This document shows, in pieces, positions 24,859-32,572 of a stretch of DNA of 64,000 nt (within the stretch, counting starts at the first letter, position 1; each line of letters opens with the position of its first letter). The DNA lies in assembly GCA_937920515.1 (NCBI GenBank), contig CALEUG010000005.1, positions 1-64,000 of the forward strand, given 5' to 3'. The DNA is from an uncultured bacterium (lineage in GTDB: Bacteria; Acidobacteriota; Aminicenantia; Aminicenantales; Saccharicenantaceae). The notes beneath the pieces were generated by a model. The model saw nothing but the letters and a program-made list of their open reading frames with translations, did not search any database and was not told the origin of the DNA. Position numbers and translations under genes: made by a program.

Positions 24859-24907
24859 TTTGTAAAATTACAAAAAAAAAGTTTAAGGGGCGTAAAAATA
24901 CTTTACG
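24859..24907. promoter_or_regulatory. Two dyads upstream of the sigma-54 promoter, possible activator sites
   Basis: TTTGTAA-N2-TTACAAA (24859-24874) and CGTAAA-N5-TTTACG (24891-24907) are perfect inverted repeats 42-90 bases upstream of the -24 element at 24817. Position and symmetry fit enhancer sites for an NtrC-type activator such as the one encoded at 26582-27940. The rest of 24466-24977 holds no gene I can support other than the candidate RNA. Confidence 0.4.
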
Positions 24908-24977
24908 GAAGCATAACAAATATGAAAAAAGTGAAAGGCGAGACCTGGAATTGGGAAACGTGATGATCCGGGTACAG

Positions 24978-25844
24978 TCAGGCCCTAAGCCGGTGGCTAT
25001 AATTCCGGGACCTCATTATGATCAGGCTGCCCCGGGGAACTCCCAGGTACCTGGAGACAACCCGGCACTTGGCTTTGAGCAGAAAATAGAAAGGTCCACT
25101 GACCTGCTCCAGGCATTCAAAATTTCCCTGGCCCTTGCTGATGATGAGGTCGGCCTGTCCCAGAAGCCTTCTGAATCCGGGCGAGCACTGCTCGTAAACT
25201 GTCCCCGGCGCCCGGCAACCGCTCGTTACCAGTTCCGCCACCTCGGCCAGGCCAGAATCGCGCGCCTCTTCCAGGGTGGCATCGTTGATTATTGGTCCTT
25301 CCCGCACCGCATAGACCGGCCTTCGTCCGGACATTTCTATAAAAAGCCGGTCAAAGACTGTTTCCCCGGCATTGTCGCCCAGAAAGACAATCCGCCTGGC
25401 CTTTTTCAGGTCTTCAGTTAGCTGACGGTAATCATCTATCCCGAAAGGTCCCGGATTAAGAAATTCTACTTCCTCTAAGCAGGCCTCCTCTGAATTAGCC
25501 CCGAAATCTATAACATTTCCGGCCAGAGATATTTCCAGGGCAGCCCGGAGCGGATCGGGCGACCTCTGAGCCAGGTTTTTCAGTTCGGGATAGAGCTTCA
25601 GGGCCCGGGCCACATGGTCTTTTTTCAGTGCCCGGTAAGGGTCAGCATTCCCGGTTAAACGGGCCAGTAAAGAATAAAGGTCTTCTGAAATCTCGGGTGG
25701 TGTCCGGTCAAAATCAGTCCCCGCCAGAAAGGCGCAGCCTTCCCGCATCAGGTCCCGGGCTGTCGTTTCGTCCACACCCAGGACTCCGGCCGTACGCAGC
25801 ACCTGGCCCAGAAGGCAGAGATAGCATTCAGATTCAGCTTTCAT
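24978..25844 (-). CDS. DUF89/ARMT1-like metal-dependent phosphatase
   Basis: 288 residues. The family pattern is clear: N-terminal Cys pair ECYLCLLGQ, then NVIDFGAN (near 111-118), LGDNAGETVFD (near 155-165), VREGPIINDAT, DLIISKGQGNFE and LKAKC. DUF89 proteins are Mn/Co/Ni-dependent phosphatases proposed to clear damaged phosphometabolites. The extra N-terminal cysteines are typical of the bacterial/archaeal subgroup. It lies between the candidate small RNA and the single-domain response regulator, on the same strand as both. No clear promoter is visible in the 204-base gap 25845-26048. Confidence 0.85.
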   Translation of the reverse strand: MKAESECYLCLLGQVLRTAGVLGVDETTARDLMREGCAFLAGTDFDRTPPEISEDLYSLLARLTGNADPYRALKKDHVARALKLYPELKNLAQRSPDPLRAALEISLAGNVIDFGANSEEACLEEVEFLNPGPFGIDDYRQLTEDLKKARRIVFLGDNAGETVFDRLFIEMSGRRPVYAVREGPIINDATLEEARDSGLAEVAELVTSGCRAPGTVYEQCSPGFRRLLGQADLIISKGQGNFECLEQVSGPFYFLLKAKCRVVSRYLGVPRGSLIIMRSRNYSHRLRA

Positions 25845-26048
25845 GGAGACAGTTTAGCATTTCCGGTAAGACAATTTAAGGGATGGTCGGGCAGAATTAA
25901 CCGCTCTTAACATTTTCTCTGCTTAAAATAGCCGGCCCGGGGTGGTCAGGAAAAAAGGCAGCCCGGGATATGGGTTTATGGCTGATCAATCCCGAGATAT
26001 AATTCCCGGACTGAATTCAGGCATTATAAATGTAAAGTTGAGGGCCTA

Positions 26049-26420
26049 TCAGGAGGTGGCATCAGACAGCAGTCTGTCGATAGTTTCTGTCAGCAACTTT
26101 AAGTCCAGGGGTTTGATGAACAGGCGATCAACCTTCAGTTTTTCCAGGTCTTCCGGTCTGACCTGGTCGGCACAGGCAGAAATAAGAATGATGCGGCCCC
26201 GATAACCAGATTGCCTGAAATCGACGAGCATCTGGAGACCGTTTTTCTGGGGAAGCCGCAAGTCGGCTATAATCATGTCCACCGGAGCTTTTTCAAACCG
26301 GGCCAGCGCCTCCCGGGCATCGTGGGCCAGGTAAACGTTATATTTATCAGAAAGCAACAGGAAAAAAGTTTTCCTGATGGATTCATCATCATCCACAATC
26401 ACAATTCTTTTTTCCAGCAT
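26049..26420 (-). CDS. Single-domain response regulator (CheY-like)
   Basis: 123 residues, receiver domain only. The acidic pocket is VDDDES (residues 9-14), the phospho-acceptor is Asp53 in IIADLRLP, the switch residue is Ser81 and the conserved Lys is Lys103 in FIKPLD. There is no output domain. It is encoded 161 bases downstream of the NtrC-type regulator but separated from it by a terminator and given its own sigma-54 promoter. It may therefore be a target of that regulator and act in feedback or phosphotransfer with the kinase at 27937. The leader is short (about 13 bases) with AGG before the ATG. Confidence 0.9.
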   Translation of the reverse strand: MLEKRIVIVDDDESIRKTFFLLLSDKYNVYLAHDAREALARFEKAPVDMIIADLRLPQKNGLQMLVDFRQSGYRGRIILISACADQVRPEDLEKLKVDRLFIKPLDLKLLTETIDRLLSDATS

Positions 26421-26443
26421 GGTCTAACCTGCCAGTGATAGAG

Positions 26444-26459
26444 AGCAGGTTTTGTGCCA
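26444..26459 (-). promoter_or_regulatory. Sigma-54 (RpoN) promoter of the response regulator gene
   Basis: Minus strand TGGCACAAAACCTGCT, with GG and GC 12 bases apart. One position of the -12 block differs from consensus (CTGC for TTGC). The flanks ATTTCTGGCACAAA and TGCTCTC are nearly identical to the promoter at 24802-24817. Predicted start is near 26433. A short dyad, TTGTC-C-GACAA (26513-26523), lies about 55-65 bases upstream. Confidence 0.65.
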
Positions 26460-26461
26460 GA

Positions 26462-26513
26462 AATTAAAAAATCTTCAGGGGAAAACAGGGCGCCTGACTG
26501 GCTTTTCACCCCT
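26462..26513 (-). terminator. Intrinsic terminator after the NtrC-type gene
   Basis: On the minus strand AGGGG (26513-26509) pairs with CCCCT (26481-26477). This is extended by AAAA/TTTT and an inner GCC/GGC hairpin with small bulges, and followed within five bases by TTTTTT. It separates the SBP-kinase-regulator operon from the sigma-54-driven response regulator. Confidence 0.5.
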
Positions 26514-26581
26514 TGTCCGACAACAAATTTTGCAGAGCGTTAATTTTTTTTACAGGGTCACTGGGAAACAGACGCTTCACT

Positions 26582-27940
26582 TTATTCGGAAGTTTCCGCT
26601 TTCAGGTCGTAATCCTTGATTTTTTTATCCAGGGTTGGCCGGCTTATTTCCAGTATCTGGCAGGCCCGGGTCTTGCTGCCCCGGGTGGCTTCCAGCACGT
26701 ACTGGATGTACCTTTTTTCAATTTCCCACAACGGCACCAGTTCCCTGGGCATCTGAAAACTTCCCTGGGCCTGGGTAGCCGGTTCAAAAGGCAGGTGTTC
26801 TTTCAGAATGACATCGCCCTTGGCCAGGATAACGGCCCTGGTCAGGGCATTCTCCAGTTCCCGGACATTACCTTTCCAGGGCTGTTTGACCAGGTATTCC
26901 ATGACTTCAGGTGGAACTTTCCTCACGTTTTTTTTCAGTTCCCTGTTTATTTTTTCCAGCAGGTAAGCCACCAGCTCGGGAATATCCTCGCGCCTGTCCC
27001 GAAGGGGCGGCAGGGTTATCTCCACCACCTTCAACCGGTAATACAGGTCCTCCCGGAATTTGCCCTGGTTTACCAGCTCTTTAAGGTTCTGGTTGGTAGC
27101 GGCAATTATTCTGGCTTCGGTCTTCAATATCTTCTCGCCGCCGACCTTCATGAAATCCCTGGTCTCTATGACCCGGAGGAGCTTGGACTGCAGGTTGGGA
27201 GAAATGTCGCCGATTTCATCCAGGAAAAGCGTTCCCTTGCCGGCAATCTCAAACTTGCCGCGGGTCTCGCTGACGGCATCGGTAAAAGCCCCCTTGACAT
27301 GACCGAAAAGCTCGGATTCCAGCAGGGTATCGGAGATGGCCGAACAGTTAATGACGATAAAGGGCTCATCCCGGAATGGGCTGTTGTAATGGATGGCCTT
27401 GGCCACCAGCTCCTTGCCCGTCCCGCTCTCGCCCTGGATCAGGACGTTGGTTCTGGTATTGGCCACCGAGCCTATCATTTTGAATACTTCACGCATCTGG
27501 GGCGAACGGCCGATGATGTTGTCAATCTGGTATTCCTTCTGCTTTTCTTCGATGAGATAGCTAACCTTTTCTTCCAGCGCTTTAAGCTGAAAGGCCTTGT
27601 CGATAGTGAGGTCCAGCTCCAGGTAATCCAGCGGTTTCACCAGGTATTCGAAGGCACCGGCCTTGATGGCCTCCACCGTGGTTTTCATATCATCAAAAGC
27701 GGTCATCACCACCACGGCCGCATTCTTGCCGGTCTGCCTGATTTGCCTGAGCACCTCCAGGCCGTTGACGTCAGGCAGCTTGACATCCAGCAGGGTCAGG
27801 TCCGGTTGAAATTCTTTGAAAAGCTTTAGCCCTTCCTCCCCGGTCTCTGCCTGTTTCAGCTCGAAACCTTTTTTTTTGAGATGGGTGGCGATGGTCCGGC
27901 TGACCAGGGAATCATCCTCTATTACCAGAATTCGCGTCAT
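26582..27940 (-). CDS. NtrC-family sigma-54-dependent response regulator
   Basis: 452 residues. Receiver domain (1-120) with Asp52 in TLLDVKLP and Lys102; AAA+ activator domain (about 142-370) with Walker A GESGTGKE (170-177) and Walker B LFLDEIGD (Asp241-Glu242); Fis-type helix-turn-helix at about 415-447. The sigma-54 contact loop reads GAFTDA (217-222), not the classical GAFTGA. This variant occurs in other NtrC relatives. The start overlaps the kinase stop by 4 bases (ATGA). Together with the upstream kinase and solute-binding protein it should sense an extracytoplasmic signal and switch on sigma-54 promoters; two lie downstream in this window. Confidence 0.95.
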   Translation of the reverse strand: MTRILVIEDDSLVSRTIATHLKKKGFELKQAETGEEGLKLFKEFQPDLTLLDVKLPDVNGLEVLRQIRQTGKNAAVVVMTAFDDMKTTVEAIKAGAFEYLVKPLDYLELDLTIDKAFQLKALEEKVSYLIEEKQKEYQIDNIIGRSPQMREVFKMIGSVANTRTNVLIQGESGTGKELVAKAIHYNSPFRDEPFIVINCSAISDTLLESELFGHVKGAFTDAVSETRGKFEIAGKGTLFLDEIGDISPNLQSKLLRVIETRDFMKVGGEKILKTEARIIAATNQNLKELVNQGKFREDLYYRLKVVEITLPPLRDRREDIPELVAYLLEKINRELKKNVRKVPPEVMEYLVKQPWKGNVRELENALTRAVILAKGDVILKEHLPFEPATQAQGSFQMPRELVPLWEIEKRYIQYVLEATRGSKTRACQILEISRPTLDKKIKDYDLKAETSE

Positions 27941-29421
27941 GACTGAGCCTCCTGCCTGTTTTCAGGACAGGGCAGAGTTATCAGAAAGCAGCTGCCCCGT
28001 CCCTCCTTTTTATCCACCCGGATGGTACCCCCGTGCTGGTCCAGAAGGCGGCGGGCATTGGCCAGCCCCAGGCCGGCCCCGGAACTCTTGGTGGTAAAGA
28101 ATGGTTCAAAGATATTTTCCCAGTCCTTTTCCGGAATGCCGCAGCCGTCGTCGCTGACCCGGACCTCAAAACAGGGACGATCCTCTTCCCGTTTCATCCG
28201 GAGAGAAATTTCTATCCTTCCCCCGGTGTCCACCGCCTCGTAGGCATTACGAAGCACATTCAGGAAAACCTGGCGCAGCCGGTCGGCATCGACGTAGGCC
28301 GGTGGCAAATCCCGCTGATAATGCCTTTCCACCCTGACATTTTTTTCTTTAAGTGAAGGTTGCAGCACTTTCAAAGATTCCTCCAGGATTTCAGCCAGCG
28401 AAAAATAATCCTTCTGCAGGCTGGAGGCCCGGGTATAGCTCAGCAGGTCCTTGATGAACTTCTCGATCTGCTCGATTCCGGCCTGGGCAATGGCCAGATG
28501 CTCTCTCTCCAGCTCATTCAGGGTAGAAATTTCTGCCAGCTTCTGGATGTTCAACTTAACCGAGGTGAGCGGATTGCGGATTTCGTGGGCAATGGTGGCC
28601 GAAAGCCTTCCGATGGAGGCCAGTTTCTCGGCCTGGAGCAGGCGCCGGCTGGCCTCTTCCATCTGCTCCCGGGCCCGCAGCAATTCCTCGGCCATGTGGT
28701 TGAAACTGCGGGTCAGGTCTCCCACTTCGTCGCTGGAGATAACTGGAATCCGGTAACTGAAATCTCCCCGGGACAGGCGACGCGTCCCCTCCACCAGGTT
28801 CTTGATGGGCCTGGTAATCCTCCGGGCCAGCAAATTGGCCCCGAGCACCGTCAGCAGAAAGGCGACCAGACCCAAGCCCAGCATCGCCAGCCTGGTTCTC
28901 TGTATTCTCCGGAAAACGTCCTCCAGCTTCAACCCGATTTTGACCGAACCCCATTTTTTCTCCGAACCGGGGATGAAAACCGGCACCTCAACTTCCATCA
29001 CTTCCTGAAGGCTCCGCCCCTGCCCCAGCCTGATGGTACTGTAAAAAACGTCGCCAGCGGACACCTCACCGGCGCAGCTGGTCTGGTTTATTACCTCGGC
29101 GTTGTCGGCCACACTCGGGCTGACCACCAACGGCTTGCTATCGGCATCGTAAAAAATGACGTAAGCCAGGTCTTCCCTGATCAACCCCGAAATGTTCTCA
29201 TCTATGGATTCCAGGTCTCCCAGCACCAGGCTCCTGACGTTCATCTCGGAAATGTACCTGACCATTACCAGGCCGCGCTCCCTCTTCTCCTGGTAGATGG
29301 CTTTAACTTCCCTGCTCTGGATTACGTAAAGTACCCCGAACATCAAGAGCAGGATGATAACCGAAGTCCAGAAAACCAGCTGGACGTAAATGGAAATTCG
29401 TGGCCTGGGAATCCTCGTCAT
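27937..29421 (-). CDS. Membrane sensor histidine kinase
   Basis: 494 residues. TM1 at about 12-34, an extracytoplasmic sensor of about 140 residues (probably a Cache-like fold), TM2 at about 178-197, HAMP (about 198-250), HisKA with the phospho-acceptor His279 in TIAHEIRNPLTS, and HATPase_c with NVLRNAYEAV, DDGCGIP and GAGLGLANARR. It overlaps the solute-binding-protein gene upstream and the NtrC-type regulator downstream by 4 bases each, so all three are coupled. This is the NtrB-like partner of the 26582 regulator. Confidence 0.94.
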   Translation of the reverse strand: MTRIPRPRISIYVQLVFWTSVIILLLMFGVLYVIQSREVKAIYQEKRERGLVMVRYISEMNVRSLVLGDLESIDENISGLIREDLAYVIFYDADSKPLVVSPSVADNAEVINQTSCAGEVSAGDVFYSTIRLGQGRSLQEVMEVEVPVFIPGSEKKWGSVKIGLKLEDVFRRIQRTRLAMLGLGLVAFLLTVLGANLLARRITRPIKNLVEGTRRLSRGDFSYRIPVISSDEVGDLTRSFNHMAEELLRAREQMEEASRRLLQAEKLASIGRLSATIAHEIRNPLTSVKLNIQKLAEISTLNELEREHLAIAQAGIEQIEKFIKDLLSYTRASSLQKDYFSLAEILEESLKVLQPSLKEKNVRVERHYQRDLPPAYVDADRLRQVFLNVLRNAYEAVDTGGRIEISLRMKREEDRPCFEVRVSDDGCGIPEKDWENIFEPFFTTKSSGAGLGLANARRLLDQHGGTIRVDKKEGRGSCFLITLPCPENRQEAQS

Positions 29422-31034
29422 CGGTCAATCCAGACATCCCGGAGGTTCAGGGAAAGCAGCCCGCCGGGCCGGGCCCTCAGGTTTTTAAGGTAAGGCTGGT
29501 AGGCCAGTCTCTGTTTATGATAAAAAAGAGGAAGGGCCGGGCTATCGGCCTGAAGAATCTTCTCAACTTCCCTGAAGACATTCACCCGGCGCTCGAAACT
29601 CAGGCCGTTCTTCTGGAGCTCCAGCAGTTCATCAACCTTGTGGTTCCTGTAATGAAACAGGTCCCGGTTGGGATAGCCGGACGAATGAAACAGCGGCCAC
29701 AGAATAAATTCCGGGTCGGGCAGGTCGGGACTCCATTCCAGGAAAAAGATATAGGGCATGTTGTCCCGGGCCAGTTCTTCGGCAGAATAACCTGACTTGA
29801 GCTCCAGCTTGAGGCCGGCTGCTTTCAACTCATCTCTCAAAAACCCGTAGATATTCGGGATGAGTTCTTTGTTGGAGACCTCAAAATAGGTGTTGACCAC
29901 CAGGGGTCTATCCACCCGGCCGAGCCCGGCTTCCTCCAGGACTTTCAGCACCTGGCTCAGGTTTGGCTCTCGCCCGATGCTTTCTGGCATGAAACCCGGA
30001 AGAAAGGGCGGAAGGTAGGTATCCATCGCCTGGCAAAAATTGGCCGTGGTCGAAGCCAGCCCGGCCAGCTGCCTTTTTTCCAGAAAGGCCTGCAGGGCCC
30101 GGCGGACATCAGGCCGGTCAAAGGGCGGAAGATGGCAGCTGAAGAAAAGGTAATTCAGCTGGAGCAGGTTGCCTTCCAGAATCTGGTATTTATCCCTTGA
30201 TATCCTGAAGGTCAGGTAGGGAATGACCTGGACCTCGTTCTGGAAAAAATCGTCCAGCTGGAAAAAGGGACTGACTTCTACCGCTTCCAGGAACGGCTTC
30301 CTGGTAAAATAATTTTCATTCCTGGCCAGCCTGATGCCGATAATATTCAGGCGCCTGTCCCGCAGCCAGTAATCGAACTTAAAGGGACCGGCTCCAACCG
30401 GCTTATCAAAAAACTTCTTTTTCTGGGATTGAACCGGACCGGCTGGTAGAATCCCGGCGAAGCCGGCAGCCAGGAAGTAAAAGTTGGTAATCCCGGGCTG
30501 CTTCCAGTAAATTTCCAGGACTTTATCATCCACCACTCTTAGCCCGCTGACCTCGGAAGCCTTTCCCTTCCAGAATTCCTCCCCGCCTTCTATCCTGCTG
30601 GCCAGCTCGTAAAAAACGGGCCGGCTCTTCAGCTGAAATAGCCTTTCGAGCGAAAACTTGACGTCGGCCGCGGAAACTGCCTGGCCATTATGAAAAAAGG
30701 CCCGCTTTCTCAGGTAGAAGGTGACCTTTTTGCCGTTTTCCGAAACGGACCAGTAGTCGGCCAGACCGGGCATAATGTTCAGGTTCTGGTCCAGCCGTAC
30801 CAGGCCTTCGTAAAGATTTTCCACCACCAGGGCATAACCGTTTCCGGCCGGGTCCAGATCGGTATTCAGGCTTGAACCGAACGGCCTGACCCTGAGTTCT
30901 CCTCCGGGCTTGGGCCTGGGAGTTTCTTCCTGGACAGAAGCAACCAGGGCCAGGCCCAGGATCAGTATTCCTGTCAGGACAATAAAGATGGCCGGGCCTG
31001 TCCGCTCCCGGGGAGTCCTCACAGAACATTCCAT
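29418..31034 (-). CDS. ABC-type family-5 solute-binding protein, probably a sensory partner
   Basis: 538 residues with an N-terminal hydrophobic segment (about 15-34) and no lipobox Cys, so it is either secreted or membrane-tethered. The body is an SBP_bac_5 (DppA/OppA-like) domain: GGELRVRPFG, NLYEGLVRLDQ, ADYWSVSENGKKVTFYLRK, FFHNGQAVSAADVKFS and ENYFTRKPFLEAV. There are no Dpp/Opp permease or ATPase genes nearby. It is the first gene of an overlapping operon with a histidine kinase and an NtrC-type regulator. I infer that it feeds ligand information, perhaps peptides, to the kinase and does not serve transport. Confidence 0.88.
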   Translation of the reverse strand: MECSVRTPRERTGPAIFIVLTGILILGLALVASVQEETPRPKPGGELRVRPFGSSLNTDLDPAGNGYALVVENLYEGLVRLDQNLNIMPGLADYWSVSENGKKVTFYLRKRAFFHNGQAVSAADVKFSLERLFQLKSRPVFYELASRIEGGEEFWKGKASEVSGLRVVDDKVLEIYWKQPGITNFYFLAAGFAGILPAGPVQSQKKKFFDKPVGAGPFKFDYWLRDRRLNIIGIRLARNENYFTRKPFLEAVEVSPFFQLDDFFQNEVQVIPYLTFRISRDKYQILEGNLLQLNYLFFSCHLPPFDRPDVRRALQAFLEKRQLAGLASTTANFCQAMDTYLPPFLPGFMPESIGREPNLSQVLKVLEEAGLGRVDRPLVVNTYFEVSNKELIPNIYGFLRDELKAAGLKLELKSGYSAEELARDNMPYIFFLEWSPDLPDPEFILWPLFHSSGYPNRDLFHYRNHKVDELLELQKNGLSFERRVNVFREVEKILQADSPALPLFYHKQRLAYQPYLKNLRARPGGLLSLNLRDVWIDR

Positions 31035-31146
31035 TGCTTATTAATAATAGCTTAAACTTTCCCTAAAATCATCCGGCAACAGTCCCGGGAAGCTTGCCAG
31101 GCTGGCCGTTTCAGCCCGCGCCCCACTGGAATCAACAGGGCTGGTC

Positions 31147-32427
31147 TCAAGAATGACTCAGTTTCCTGGCCACCGCCCGGACTTCGTTGAAAACCCGGAA
31201 GAAATTCTTTCCCCAGATTTTTTCTATGTCTTTCTGGCTGTAGCCGCGGCGGAGCAGTTCCACGGTGACGTTTATCATCTGGCTGACATCGTTGCAGCCG
31301 AGGACGCCGCCGCCTCCGTCAAAGTCGGTCCCGATGCCCACATAATCCACCCCGACCAGCCTGACCACGTGGTCGATGTGGTCCACCAGGTCCTGAATAG
31401 ATGCCAGGTCGGCCGGGTAACGGCGGTTTAGTTCCTGCATTTCCTCCATTATCTTCCGGCGCTGTTCTTCATCCTGAATGTTACGCCAGTTGCCATACCT
31501 GGCCCGGAACTCGGCCAGGGCCTTATCCCTCTCCGGGTTGGGTTCTGGTTTTTTAACATAGGCGGAAAGGAAGCAGATCTGTATCACTCCTCCCTTGGCG
31601 GCCAGGGCTTTAATCATATCGTCGGTCAGGTTCCTGGGATTATCACAGACAGCCCTGGCGCAGGAATGTGAGGCTATGACAGGGGCCTGGCTGGCCTCAA
31701 GAACATCATAGAAGCTGCGGTCGGAAGCATGGGAAATATCAACGATCATCCCTACCCGGTTGCATTCCCGGACCACCTGCCGGCCAAAATCGCTTAACCC
31801 CCTGTCCTCCGGATCTGACCGATCGGTAGAGGAATCACAGATATCGTTATCGGCTGAATGACAGAGTGTTATATAACGAACCCCGAGGTCGTAGAAATAC
31901 TTTACCAGGCCGGGGTCCCGGCCAATGGCGTAGCCATTCTCTATCGCCAGGAAAGCCGCCAGCCGGCCCTGTTTCTTCAAGCTGTAAGCATCTTCAGGAC
32001 TTAAAGCCAGCCCGATGATTGAGCTGTTGGTCTCAACCATATTCCGGACCGCCTGGATTAGCTCTTCAACCCTCTTTTTGGCCTGGGCATAGCCTTCAGC
32101 GGTCCGCGGCCCCTGCCCGACAAAGGCGGCAAAAAACTCGGCGTCCAGCCCGCCCTCTTTCATCCGGGGCAGGTCTATCTTGCTGCTGCCGGGAGCGGCC
32201 GGGTCGTGTCTTTCTGCCGGATTCCAGTTACCCCGCAGGAGCCACATGGCCGTGTCGCAGTGGGTGTCAACCGTCACAATTTTTTTATGTATTTCGCGGG
32301 CCCTGAGCTCGAGGTCTTGAGTGGAAACCCCGACCCTGGCCTGGCGGCAGGCCGAGAAGAATAAAGGTAAAAACAGCACCGCTGCCAGCAACAGCGGTCT
32401 GGAGGTTAGAACTTTTTTGAAGCGCAT
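31147..32427 (-). CDS. Membrane dipeptidase (M19), lipoprotein
   Basis: 426 residues from the ATG at 32427, chosen because AGGAGAGG lies just upstream; an in-frame start 8 codons earlier has none. The signal sequence ends in the lipobox FFSAC (Cys27). The M19 renal-dipeptidase fold is shown by VDTHCDT (His56, Asp58), DAEFFAAFVGQG, DISHASDR and IASHSCARAVC (zinc His residues), and GIGTDFDGGGG near the C-terminus. It should cleave dipeptides in the periplasm, the last step after the other exported peptidases in this window. Confidence 0.93.
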   Translation of the reverse strand: MRFKKVLTSRPLLLAAVLFLPLFFSACRQARVGVSTQDLELRAREIHKKIVTVDTHCDTAMWLLRGNWNPAERHDPAAPGSSKIDLPRMKEGGLDAEFFAAFVGQGPRTAEGYAQAKKRVEELIQAVRNMVETNSSIIGLALSPEDAYSLKKQGRLAAFLAIENGYAIGRDPGLVKYFYDLGVRYITLCHSADNDICDSSTDRSDPEDRGLSDFGRQVVRECNRVGMIVDISHASDRSFYDVLEASQAPVIASHSCARAVCDNPRNLTDDMIKALAAKGGVIQICFLSAYVKKPEPNPERDKALAEFRARYGNWRNIQDEEQRRKIMEEMQELNRRYPADLASIQDLVDHIDHVVRLVGVDYVGIGTDFDGGGGVLGCNDVSQMINVTVELLRRGYSQKDIEKIWGKNFFRVFNEVRAVARKLSHS

Positions 32428-32572
32428 GTTAATCCTCTCCTGTGGCCGCATGCCGTCCGAGGCGAATTACATCAATCATGCTTCCGGCACCGGCAGTTTT
32501 TAATGGCCTGGTTCAAAGAACAAGATTATAGCAAAGCCGGCTCAAGAGCCGAAATGTTTTTTTATCCTGAAA

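Noticed and set aside
24419-24963. Three overlapping plus-strand frames downstream of the NTPase gene
   Set aside because: No ribosome sites, low-complexity or Lys-rich products, and they cross the terminator; chance frames in a gene-poor stretch.
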